Source of the DNA: Arthrobacter jiangjiafuii
Lineage (GTDB): Bacteria > Actinomycetota > Actinomycetes > Actinomycetales > Micrococcaceae
Length of the DNA stretch: 64,000 nucleotides
Direction: 5' to 3'
Assembly: GCF_018622995.1 (NCBI RefSeq)
Contig: NZ_CP076022.1
Span: 1,860,001 to 1,924,000, forward strand
The notes beneath the pieces were generated by a model. It saw only the letters and a program-made list of their open reading frames with translations, searched no databases and was not told the DNA's origin. Both the position numbers and the translations under genes were made by a program. Positions 54,762 through 62,667 of this stretch are shown here, piece by piece. Every line of letters begins with the position of its first letter. Position 1 is the stretch's first letter.

Positions 54762-54821
54762 GGTTTCTCCTTCGATTGCGTTGCTGCCAGCCTAGTCACC
54801 GAAGGCCTGACCAGCGCCGAT

Positions 54822-54851
54822 TTACGGTTGCGGCCAAAACCGTGTTAGAGT
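54822..54851 (+). promoter_or_regulatory. Promoter of tRNA-Leu
   Basis: TTACGG (54822-54827), 18-base spacer and TAGAGT (54846-54851). Transcription would start near 54858, about 50 bases before the tRNA. Confidence 0.5.
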
Positions 54852-54908
54852 TTTTCCCGTTGCTTCCGCAGCTTTTGAACGACTAAAGAGCTTGCGGCAA
54901 ACACCCAA

Positions 54909-54991
54909 GCGCGGGTGGCGGAATGGCAGACGCGCTAGCTTGAGGTGCTAGTCCTCTAACGAGGGTGGGGGTTCAAGTCCCCCTCCGCGCA
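54909..54991 (+). tRNA. tRNA-Leu (anticodon GAG)
   Basis: 83 bases. Acceptor GCGCGGG pairs with TCCGCGC (last pair G-T), discriminator A at 54991. The D-arm contains GGCGGAATGGCAGACGC, the anticodon loop reads CTTGAGGT (GAG, for CUC codons), a long variable arm (GTCCTCTAACGAGGGT region) shows a class II tRNA, and the T-arm is GGGGGTTCAAGTCCCCC. CCA is not encoded. It is followed by a strong terminator. Confidence 0.95.
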
Positions 54992-55000
54992 CAATATGTA

Positions 55001-55035
55001 CCCCTCGGAATCTTCGGATTCCGAGGGGCACTTTT
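55001..55035 (+). terminator. Intrinsic terminator of tRNA-Leu
   Basis: CCCCTCGGAATC (55001-55012), TTCG tetraloop, GATTCCGAGGGG (55017-55028), then CACTTTT. A 12-bp perfect stem with UUCG is very stable. Confidence 0.93.
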
Positions 55036-55132
55036 GTATGCCCAGGCACCCATTCGCCGACCCCACAAACCTGCCGGGCGTGATCTCAACCACGCTGGGA
55101 CGGGAGGTCTTCAGGAGCCGACGGGAATGCGC

Positions 55133-55546
55133 TCAGGCTGCGGCCCGCCGGTCGTTGCCGTGCGCGATGATCGCGTAAATGATGAGCACATCAATGGCGA
55201 TCACGATCAGCGACCACCACGGCTGGACCGGGACCAGCAGCAGCTGCACCACCGCGCTGAGGACGGCCAGGATTACGCCGACCACCCGGGCCCAGACGGC
55301 CTGGGCGAAGAGTCCAAAGGCCGTGAGGATCAGGAACGCCCCGATGAACAGGTTCCACCAACCCCATCCCGTGGTGTCAAAGAGGAACAGGTCCCCTTCC
55401 ACCACCGCATAGTAGGTGTTGGAACCGATCAGGGCGACCAGCGCCTGGACGACGCTGAAGATCCCGTTAACCAACAGGATGACGCCGGCGAAGCGGATCC
55501 AATCGGTCCAGCCGGAGGAAGTGAGGGGTTGCTGGACAGTACTCAT
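55133..55546 (-). CDS. Small four-helix membrane protein (DUF7144-like)
   Basis: 137 aa from ATG 55546. Four membrane helices (about 18-40, 58-78, 82-102 and 106-126). Motifs WIRFAGVILLVNGIFSVVQALVALIG and TGWGWWNLFIGAFLILTAFGLFAQAVWARVVGVILAVLSA resemble the common actinobacterial DUF7144/DUF4383-like proteins. No assigned function. The upstream frame extension to 55627 shows no membrane or Shine-Dalgarno support. Divergent from the CNNM gene by 223 bases. Confidence 0.75.
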   Translation of the reverse strand: MSTVQQPLTSSGWTDWIRFAGVILLVNGIFSVVQALVALIGSNTYYAVVEGDLFLFDTTGWGWWNLFIGAFLILTAFGLFAQAVWARVVGVILAVLSAVVQLLLVPVQPWWSLIVIAIDVLIIYAIIAHGNDRRAAA

Positions 55547-55769
55547 GGTGCCGCCGCTTTCGATTGGAGGCACTGCCGTCGGTCTCTTGCCGGCCGCAGC
55601 CGTGTCGGAAGACGCGTAGTACATCAATTATCTTCCCCGCCTTCGATGCGGGTCAATGGCGGGGCAGGCTTGGCCGCTGAACCGGCCAAACCCGCCGGAC
55701 CGCACCGGCCGGCACCCTGCGGGGCACTCGGCGTGGTCACTGCCGCCGGGCGCCGGTAGCCTTCAGTCT

Positions 55770-57077
55770 ATGGACGGCAGCACGCTCATCAATGCTCTTC
55801 TCGTCGTGTTTTTCGTGCTGCTGGGCGGGATTTTCGCCGGTACAGAGATGGCTTTGGTATCCCTGCGCGAGAGCCAGATCAGCCGCATTGAGGCCTCCGG
55901 CGCCGGAGGCCGGAAAATTGCCGAACTGGCCCGCAATCCGAACCTCTTCCTGTCCTCGATCCAGATCGGCGTCACGTTGTCGGGTTTTTTCTCTGCCGCC
56001 TACGGCGCGTCCGCCCTGGCCCCGGCCCTGTCACCGGCGCTGCGCAGCCTGGGCATGCCGGAGCCGGCAGCTGACGCCGTCGCCTTTATCCTGCTGACCC
56101 TCGCCGTCGCCTACCTTTCACTGGTCTTTGGGGAGCTGGTGCCCAAGCGCCTGGCCATGCAGAATGCCGAACGGTTCACCCGCCTCCTGGCACCCCCGCT
56201 GAACGTATTCGCCGTCGTCATGCGCCCGGTGATCAAACTGTTGTCCGTTTCCACCGACACCGTGGTGCGCCTGCTCGGCGGGGACCCGAAACTCCGCACT
56301 CCCCCGGTCAGCTCACAGGAGCTTTGGGACATGGTGGCGGCGAGCCCTGTCCTGGCCGAGGACAGCCGGCGGATTCTCTCGGATGTATTCGGCGCCGGGA
56401 GCCGCCTGCTGCAGGAGGTGATGCGTCCCCGGCCGCAGGTGACCTTCCTGCCCGCGGCCCTGACCCTGGCCCAGGCCAGGGCGAAAGTCCACACCCTGCC
56501 CTATTCGCGGTATCCCGTCATCGGCCAGTCCCCCGATGATGTCCTGGGCTTCGTCCATGTGCGTGACCTGGTCCGGGGAAATGACGACGACGGCGGTACG
56601 GCCGGGCTCACAGTCGGCGACATCGTACGCCCGATCCTGTTCCTCCCCGGCACGGCGGCGGTGGTCCCTTCGTTGTCGAGGATGCGGCGGGACGGCAGCC
56701 AGATCGCGATTGTCGCCGACGAGTATGGCGGCACGGACGGCATTGTCACCCTGGAGGACCTGGTCGAGGAACTCGTCGGGGAAATCTACGACGAATACGA
56801 CACGTCCCGCGATCCCGAAGACCGGTACCGGCGGATCCGCGGCGACCTGGTGGTGGACGGTGCGCTGATCCTGCAGGAATTCGAGCGGCTTACCGGTGTT
56901 GCCCTTCCCGAGGGGCAGTACGAAACGGTTGGTGGCTACATCCTTGAGCGGTTGGGAAGGATTGCCCGGCCCGGCGACGTCGTCGGCGCACCGGGATGCG
57001 AACTGGAGGTGCTGAGCATGCAGCGCCGGCGGATTGCCGGCGTTCGGGTCATCCCGGAGCGGGCAAAAGCGGAATAG
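55770..57077 (+). CDS. CNNM/CorC-type hemolysin-family transporter
   Basis: 435 aa. The DUF21 membrane domain (FFVLLGGIFAGTEMALVSLRESQ, then QIGVTLSGFFSAAYGASALAPAL and LAVAYLSLVFGELVPKRLAMQNAE) spans residues 1-180. Two CBS domains (about 205-330, VMRPRPQVTFLP and VADEYGGTDGIVTLEDLVEELVGEIYDEYD) follow, and a CorC_HlyC domain ends the protein. Such proteins move or sense Mg2+/Co2+. The ATG lies 7 bases after TAGCCT and no Shine-Dalgarno is seen, so the mRNA is probably leaderless. Confidence 0.92.
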   Translation: MDGSTLINALLVVFFVLLGGIFAGTEMALVSLRESQISRIEASGAGGRKIAELARNPNLFLSSIQIGVTLSGFFSAAYGASALAPALSPALRSLGMPEPAADAVAFILLTLAVAYLSLVFGELVPKRLAMQNAERFTRLLAPPLNVFAVVMRPVIKLLSVSTDTVVRLLGGDPKLRTPPVSSQELWDMVAASPVLAEDSRRILSDVFGAGSRLLQEVMRPRPQVTFLPAALTLAQARAKVHTLPYSRYPVIGQSPDDVLGFVHVRDLVRGNDDDGGTAGLTVGDIVRPILFLPGTAAVVPSLSRMRRDGSQIAIVADEYGGTDGIVTLEDLVEELVGEIYDEYDTSRDPEDRYRRIRGDLVVDGALILQEFERLTGVALPEGQYETVGGYILERLGRIARPGDVVGAPGCELEVLSMQRRRIAGVRVIPERAKAE

Positions 57078-57262
57078 CAGCACTCGGGCCGCTGTGCAGT
57101 TCCCGGTCCGGCACCGCGAACCCTCGTTGTTTCCCGTAACATTGCTTTGCCCGTTAACAGCGCAGAGAATTACCGGGCAACGTGCTGCGGCTCTTTTCCG
57201 CAGACTCCTTACGGCACGCAGCCCGCATGCACCACAGATAGACAGAAAGCAGGAATGCAGCC

Positions 57263-58669
57263 ATGGCCGATACCACCACCAGCGCCGGCGAACCAGAACT
57301 CAAGCGGGTGATGGGGACAAAGCTCCTGCTCCTCTTCATTGTCGGCGATATTCTGGGCACCGGTGTTTATGCCCTGACGGGCCAGGTTGCCGGGGAAATC
57401 GGCGGTGCCGCCTGGGCACCCATCCTGGTGGCGTTCGCCGTCGCCACCATCACCGCCCTGTCCTACCTGGAGCTGGTGACGAAATTCCCGCAGGCTGCAG
57501 GCGCAGCGCTCTACGCCCACAAAGCCTTCGGCATCCATTTTGTTACCTTTCTGGTGACCTTCGCCGTACTCAGCTCGGGCATCACCTCCGCGTCCACAGC
57601 CGCGAAATTCCTTGCCGAGAACTTCATTGTCGGATTCAACCTTGAGTGGGGACAGACAGGTGTCACCTGGGTGGCAGTCATCTTCATGCTGGTCCTGGCC
57701 GCGATCAACCTGCGTGGCGTGGGTGAGAGCATCAAATTCAACGTGGTGCTGACCGCTATTGAACTCACCGGCCTGCTGATCGTCATCCTTATCGGGTTCT
57801 GGGCCATGGGCCAGGGAAACGTTGATTTCTCCCGCGTCATGGTCTTTGAAACCGAAGGCAACAAGAGCATCTTCCTGGCCCTGACCGCCGCCACGTCGCT
57901 GGCCTTCTTCTCCATGGTCGGGTTTGAAGACTCGGTGAATATGGCCGAGGAAACCCGGGACCCGGCGAAGATCTTCCCGAAAGTCATGCTGACCGGCCTG
58001 AGCATTACCCTGATTGTCTACCTCCTGGTATCGATTGCCGCGGTGGCCATTGTTCCCGTGGGACAGCTTTCCGAAAGCGCAACGCCGCTGCTCGAAGTGG
58101 TCCGTACCGGAGCGCCCAACCTGCCGGTCGACGTCATCTACCCCTTCCTGTCCATCTTTGCCGTGGCCAACACCGCGCTGATCAACATGCTGATGGCCAG
58201 CCGCCTGCTGTACGGCATGGCGAAGCAGGATGTCCTTCCCCGGTCGCTGTCCAAGGTGCTTCCCGGCCGCCGCACCCCGTGGGCATCCATCCTGTTCACC
58301 ACCGCCATTGCGCTCTGCCTGATCATCCTCGTCACCAACTTCATGGGCAAGGAAACCGTCACCGCCCTGGGCGGAACCACCGCGCTGCTGCTGCTGGCGG
58401 TGTTCACCGTGGTCAACGTGGCCTGCCTGGTACTGCGCCGCACCCCGCACGAGGGCAAGCACTTCCGCTCCCCCGGCTTCCTCCCCTACGTGGGGGTGTT
58501 CACCTGCGCGTTCCTGCTGGGGCCGTGGGCCCAGGACCCGATCGAATACCAGATCGCGGGTCTGCTGCTGCTCCTGGGACTGGTGCTCTGGGTCCTGACC
58601 TGGTTCTGGAACCGGGCAGTGCGCGCCCAGAAGACGCGTTTCACCGACGCCGAAGAACTCCGGGGCTAA
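57263..58669 (+). CDS. APC family amino-acid permease
   Basis: 468 aa with about twelve helices. The start LLLFIVGDILGTGVYALTGQVAGEIGGAAWAPILVAFAVA is the unwound helix-1 signature of APC transporters, followed by YLELVTKFPQAAGAALYAHKAFG. GFEDSVNMAEETRDPAKIFPK is the conserved loop after helix 6. Substrate unknown; kynureninase lies on the opposite strand nearby, so an aromatic amino acid is conceivable. It is 39 bases ahead of a UspA gene, a pairing often seen with amino-acid permeases. Confidence 0.9.
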   Translation: MADTTTSAGEPELKRVMGTKLLLLFIVGDILGTGVYALTGQVAGEIGGAAWAPILVAFAVATITALSYLELVTKFPQAAGAALYAHKAFGIHFVTFLVTFAVLSSGITSASTAAKFLAENFIVGFNLEWGQTGVTWVAVIFMLVLAAINLRGVGESIKFNVVLTAIELTGLLIVILIGFWAMGQGNVDFSRVMVFETEGNKSIFLALTAATSLAFFSMVGFEDSVNMAEETRDPAKIFPKVMLTGLSITLIVYLLVSIAAVAIVPVGQLSESATPLLEVVRTGAPNLPVDVIYPFLSIFAVANTALINMLMASRLLYGMAKQDVLPRSLSKVLPGRRTPWASILFTTAIALCLIILVTNFMGKETVTALGGTTALLLLAVFTVVNVACLVLRRTPHEGKHFRSPGFLPYVGVFTCAFLLGPWAQDPIEYQIAGLLLLLGLVLWVLTWFWNRAVRAQKTRFTDAEELRG

Positions 58670-58708
58670 GGTGCCCCGCCCGTTTCCACCCTCAACGTCA
58701 GGAACGCC

Positions 58709-59113
58709 ATGAGTATTGTCGTCGGATTTCTTCCCACCCCGGAGGGCACTGCCGCCCTGGATGCGGCCCGCCGCGAGGCCCTTCTCCGCTCGGTGCCGCT
58801 GGTAATCGTCAACGTGGCCTTCCCCCGCCACGGCCTCCACCACCAGGAGCAGGAAGACGCCAACAACGCGGCGCTGGAGAAACTCGAGGCCGAACTCACC
58901 GCCGCCGGAACCGAGTACCGCCTGGTCCACCCCGTGGGCGACTATGACCCGGCCGAGGAAATCCTCAACGTCGCCTCGGGTGCGGAGGTTGAACTGGTCG
59001 TTCTGGGGCTGCGGCGCCGCACCCCGGTGGGCAAGATGCTGCTGGGCAGCACGGCGCAGCGGGTCCTGCTGCAGGCCGACTGCCCGGTGCTGGCCGTGAA
59101 GGCCACTTCCTAG
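58709..59113 (+). CDS. Universal stress protein (UspA family)
   Basis: 134 aa. SIVVGFLPTPEGTAALDAARREA at the N-terminus and VVLGLRRRTPVGKMLLGSTAQRVLLQADCPVLAVK at the end, which contains the ATP-binding GX2GX9GS/T pattern (about 107-123). One Usp domain only. Likely an ATP-binding stress modulator of the APC permease with which it is co-transcribed. It overlaps the kynureninase gene by 4 bases in opposite direction. Confidence 0.9.
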   Translation: MSIVVGFLPTPEGTAALDAARREALLRSVPLVIVNVAFPRHGLHHQEQEDANNAALEKLEAELTAAGTEYRLVHPVGDYDPAEEILNVASGAEVELVVLGLRRRTPVGKMLLGSTAQRVLLQADCPVLAVKATS

Positions 59114-60354
59114 CTGCCCGGGTTCCTGCCCTGCCGGGAGAGTTCCACCCGGATGGCTTCGACACCGATGAGGGTCTCTTCGAACGGCGTCGACAACGGC
59201 GAGAGTCCCAGCCGGATCCCTTCGGGGTTGCGGTAGTCGGGAATGATGCCCTGCTCCCAGAGGGCTGCGGTCACTGCCTTGAACGAGGGATGGTCGATGG
59301 TGATGTGGCTGCCGCGCCTGGAGGCGTCCCGCGGGGATGCCACCGTTACCCCTAGCGGCGCCAGCAGGGCGTCGACGGCGGAAAGGGCGTATTCGGTCAG
59401 GGCCACCGACTTGGCGCGGACGGCCTCGATCCCGGCCTCGCTGATCAGGCCGATCATGTCCTGCATGGCGATCATCCCCAGGACCGGAGGGGTGCCGGAG
59501 ACGAGCCGCCGGATACCGGCGGCCGGCTCAAATCCCTGCGCCATGCCAAAGGGGTCTGCACTGCCCAGCCAGCCCTGGATTGGTTGTACGAAGTCCTCGT
59601 GGTGCCGCTGTGCCACGTAGGCCCAGGCCGGAGCGCCTGGGCCGCCGTTGAGGTACTTGTAGCTGCAGCCCACCGCATAATCCACGTCCCAGGCGTCGAG
59701 TTGCGCCGGGACCGCACCAACCGAATGGCAAAGGTCCCAGAGCACCAGCCCGCCGGCGTCGTGAACTGTTTGCGTGATGGCTGCGGCGTCGGCCAGGAAT
59801 CCGGAACGGTACGCAACGTGGCTGAACACCGCCAGGGCGGTCCGGGGGCCGACGGCGGCTGCCACGGCGTCAGGTGTGACCCCGCCGTTGTAGTCGGCGG
59901 CCACCCAGCGCAGGGTCAGCCCGCACTCGCGGGCGATGCCCTCCATGACGTAGCGGTCAGTGGGAAAGTTGTCGGCGTCCAGCACAATCTCGCTGCGGCC
60001 CGGACGCGCGGCAACCGCCGCGCGCGCGAGCTTGTACAGCAGGACAGTGGTGGAATCGGCGACGATGCACTGGCCGGGCGCGGCACCGAGCGCTGCCGCG
60101 CCCAGCGCATCCCCGATCAGCCCGGGAAGCTCCAGCCACTGCTCGTCCCAACCGCGGATCAGCCGCCCGCCCCACTGCTCACGCACGAACTGCTGCAGGT
60201 GCTCCGCAGTGGACTTCAGCGGACGGCCCAGTGAGTTGCCGTCCAGATAGGACCGGACGCCGCCGGCTTCCAGGAACCTGTCCCGGTAGCCGGCCAGCGG
60301 ATCCGCCGCGTCGAGTTCCTTGGCTGCCAGCAGCAGGTCATCCACCTCAGTCAT
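59110..60354 (-). CDS. kynU: Kynureninase
   Basis: 414 aa from ATG 60354. PLP-dependent fold type I: YLDGNSLGRPL, TVLLYKLARAAVAARPGRSEIVLDADNFPTDRYV, and the Schiff-base lysine in CSYKYLNGGPGAPAW. This block is specific for KynU. It cleaves kynurenine to anthranilate and alanine (or 3-hydroxykynurenine). No kynA or kynB is seen nearby. Its start overlaps the dehydratase stop by 4 bases, so it ends a four-gene fatty-acid-like operon, which is unexpected. Confidence 0.9.
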   Translation of the reverse strand: MTEVDDLLLAAKELDAADPLAGYRDRFLEAGGVRSYLDGNSLGRPLKSTAEHLQQFVREQWGGRLIRGWDEQWLELPGLIGDALGAAALGAAPGQCIVADSTTVLLYKLARAAVAARPGRSEIVLDADNFPTDRYVMEGIARECGLTLRWVAADYNGGVTPDAVAAAVGPRTALAVFSHVAYRSGFLADAAAITQTVHDAGGLVLWDLCHSVGAVPAQLDAWDVDYAVGCSYKYLNGGPGAPAWAYVAQRHHEDFVQPIQGWLGSADPFGMAQGFEPAAGIRRLVSGTPPVLGMIAMQDMIGLISEAGIEAVRAKSVALTEYALSAVDALLAPLGVTVASPRDASRRGSHITIDHPSFKAVTAALWEQGIIPDYRNPEGIRLGLSPLSTPFEETLIGVEAIRVELSRQGRNPGS

Positions 60355-61328
60355 GAAAGCGTTTCCGCCGTTTCCCCCACTTTTGCCGCGGCGGTGTCCA
60401 GCGGCGTGACGGTCCCGGCGAAGTGCCGGCGCAGGGAACGGGCGTTCCAGCCGGTAAAGGTCGTCCCGGCGTAACCGCCGTCCTCCTCCCTGTCGCAGAC
60501 ATTCAGGGACAGCGTCGCCGGAAGGAATACCGGCGCCTCGAAATCGATCTTCCATTCGAACGCGTCCAGGGCGTCGGGCACCGCATCCCCCACCACGCGG
60601 GAGGCGAGATACATGCCGTGCGCCAGGGAGCGCTTCATCCCCAGCGCCTTGGCCGAGAGCCGGGACAGGTGGATGGGGTTGAAGTCACCGGAGACCATGG
60701 CGTAGTTGCGCCCGGCGTCGGCCCCGAGCCGCCACAGCGCGGTGGGCTGCGGAGGGACGAAGTCCGGCCGCTGGGCCGGTGCCTGCGGGCGGTCAAAGCG
60801 GGTCAGGAACACGCCCTTGGCCAGATAGGTTGATCGGCCGCGCCACACCAGCTCGCCGGCCGGATCGGCTGCTGCCGAATCCGGCGCCCGAACCTCCACC
60901 ACGAGTTCCACCTGGGTGCCGGAACGGTGTCCGGCCAGGTTTTCCGCCCAGGCGGTAACCGTCAGCGGCTCGGTGTAGTGGATGGGCCGGAAGTGCTGCA
61001 CCCGGTTGCCCAAATGGACCATGCCCAGCAGCGGCAGCGGGAAATCGTCCCGGGCCATCAGGCTCAGCGCCACCGGGAAGGCAAAAGTATGCACGTAGCC
61101 CGAAGGGAGGTAGTCGGAGGCGCTGTGCAGCACCAGGCGCTGGAAGGCTGCCAGCCGGTCAAGCTCAACGCGGGCGGAATGCACGGTGTGCCGGGCTGCC
61201 GGCAGCTCGGTCGGGGCCTCCGCTGATGACAGGCGGGCCTTGGCAGCCGCGCCCGCGGCACCAAGGTAGAGCCGGCCGAGCGACGGGATCTCGGACAGCA
61301 CCGTCTCATTCAAAACCGTCTCACTCAT
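60351..61328 (-). CDS. htdX: MaoC-like 3-hydroxyacyl-thioester dehydratase (HtdX-type)
   Basis: 325 aa from ATG 61328. Two hot-dog halves: the N-terminal part (about 75-175, FPVALSLMARDDFPLPLLGMVHLGNRV) and the C-terminal active half with YAMVSGDFNPIHLSRLSAKALGMKRSLAHGMYLASR, which holds the catalytic Asp/Asn-His. The two-domain layout and its place beside fabG4 match mycobacterial HtdX (Rv0241c). It should dehydrate 3-hydroxyacyl-CoA or -ACP. It overlaps fabG4 and kynU by 4 bases each. Confidence 0.87.
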   Translation of the reverse strand: MSETVLNETVLSEIPSLGRLYLGAAGAAAKARLSSAEAPTELPAARHTVHSARVELDRLAAFQRLVLHSASDYLPSGYVHTFAFPVALSLMARDDFPLPLLGMVHLGNRVQHFRPIHYTEPLTVTAWAENLAGHRSGTQVELVVEVRAPDSAAADPAGELVWRGRSTYLAKGVFLTRFDRPQAPAQRPDFVPPQPTALWRLGADAGRNYAMVSGDFNPIHLSRLSAKALGMKRSLAHGMYLASRVVGDAVPDALDAFEWKIDFEAPVFLPATLSLNVCDREEDGGYAGTTFTGWNARSLRRHFAGTVTPLDTAAAKVGETAETLS

Positions 61329-62665
61329 GCGCCCACCATATTCTGGCCGCACACACGCACAACCTGTCCGTTGACGCCGGCAGCGGCGTCAGAGGCCAGG
61401 AAGGCGATGGTCTCGGCAACATCGATGGGCAGGCCCCCCTGCTGCAGGCTGCTCAGGCGGCGGGCCACCTGGCGGGTGAGCGCCGGAATTGCGGCAGTCA
61501 TATCGGTCTCGATGAACCCGGGGGCGACGGCATTAATGGACCCGCCGCGCGGTGCCAGCAGCGGTGCCGTGGCGCGCACCATGCCAATCACACCGCCCTT
61601 GGACGCGGCATAGTTGGTCTGGCCGCGGTTACCGGCAATGCCGCTGGTGGAAGCCAGCGACACGATACGGCCTTCCGGAGTGAAGGTGTCCGAGGCCAGC
61701 AGGGCCGTGTTCATCTTCAGCTGTGAAGCGATGTTCACGGCGATGACCGAGCCCCAGCGGGACTCATCCATGTTGGCCAGGAGCTTGTCGCGGGTGATGC
61801 CGGCGTTATGGATGACGATATCGAGGTGGCCGTAGCGTTCCTTGGCGTGCGCCAGGATGCGCTCGGCGGCGTCGTCGCGGGTGATGTCCACCTGCAGGGC
61901 GGTGCCGGAGATCTCGTTGGCGACCTTCGCCAGCTGCTCGCCGGCGGCCGGAACATCGACGACGATGACGGTGGCGCCGTCGCGGTGGAGGGTGCGGGCG
62001 ATGGCGGCGCCGATGCCGCGGGCGGCTCCGGTCACGACTGCAACCTTGCCCGCCAGCGGAGCGTTCCAGTCCGCGGGCAAGACCCCGGCCTCGGAACCAA
62101 CGGTTATGAACTGGCCGCTGACATAGGCGCTCTTGCCCGAGAGCAGGAAGCGCAGGGCCGCCGCAACCGACGGGGCCGTGGCCTGGACGCCGTTGGCCAG
62201 CACGATTCCGTTGGCGGTGGCACCGTCGCGGAGTTCGTGGGCAATGGAACGCAGCAAACCGTCCACGCCCTGCCGGGCAGCGGCGGCCTCGGGAGCCAGG
62301 GCTTCCGCCGCGGGCCGGGAGATGGTGAGAACGCGGCCGCCCGGGGCCAGGTCGCGCAGGGCGGCACCGGCGGCCAGGGTTGCCTCGCCCAGGTCTTCGG
62401 GTGCGCCAGCGGTATCCAGGACCAGTAGGATGGCGCCGAGCTTCTCCTTGGGCGTTGCGTGCCGGCGGACGTCCTGGTCCCAGCGCAGCAGCAGCTGCGA
62501 GAGCTCATCGGCTGCCTCACCCTTGCCCAGGACCAGCACCGGTCCGGGGACCAGCGGCTTGGACGGATCAAAGCGGCGCAGGACGGACGGCCGGGGCAGG
62601 CCCAGCTTCTTCGCGATTTCCTTGGTGATGCCGGAATTGACGAGGTTCAGGTAGGTGTCGCCCAT
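61325..62665 (-). CDS. fabG4: High-molecular-weight 3-oxoacyl-ACP/CoA reductase (FabG4-type)
   Basis: 446 aa. The N-terminal ~200 residues are a flavodoxin-like, inactive half (VPGPVLVLGKGEAADELSQLLL). The C-terminal SDR has the cofactor motif VVTGAARGIGAAIA (about 208-221), the NAG-type IHNAGITRD, catalytic Ser (VSLASTSGIAGNRGQ) and YAASK. This two-domain size is typical of FabG4 (Rv0242c). It should reduce 3-oxoacyl thioesters with NADH. It is 2 bases from the thiolase and overlaps the dehydratase by 4. Confidence 0.9.
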   Translation of the reverse strand: MGDTYLNLVNSGITKEIAKKLGLPRPSVLRRFDPSKPLVPGPVLVLGKGEAADELSQLLLRWDQDVRRHATPKEKLGAILLVLDTAGAPEDLGEATLAAGAALRDLAPGGRVLTISRPAAEALAPEAAAARQGVDGLLRSIAHELRDGATANGIVLANGVQATAPSVAAALRFLLSGKSAYVSGQFITVGSEAGVLPADWNAPLAGKVAVVTGAARGIGAAIARTLHRDGATVIVVDVPAAGEQLAKVANEISGTALQVDITRDDAAERILAHAKERYGHLDIVIHNAGITRDKLLANMDESRWGSVIAVNIASQLKMNTALLASDTFTPEGRIVSLASTSGIAGNRGQTNYAASKGGVIGMVRATAPLLAPRGGSINAVAPGFIETDMTAAIPALTRQVARRLSSLQQGGLPIDVAETIAFLASDAAAGVNGQVVRVCGQNMVGA

Positions 62666-62667
62666 GA

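Noticed and set aside
57209-58930. A 573-codon minus-strand frame opposite the APC permease
   Set aside because: It is very rich in Gly/Asp/Gln/His repeats typical of antisense translation, and the plus strand encodes a clear transporter.
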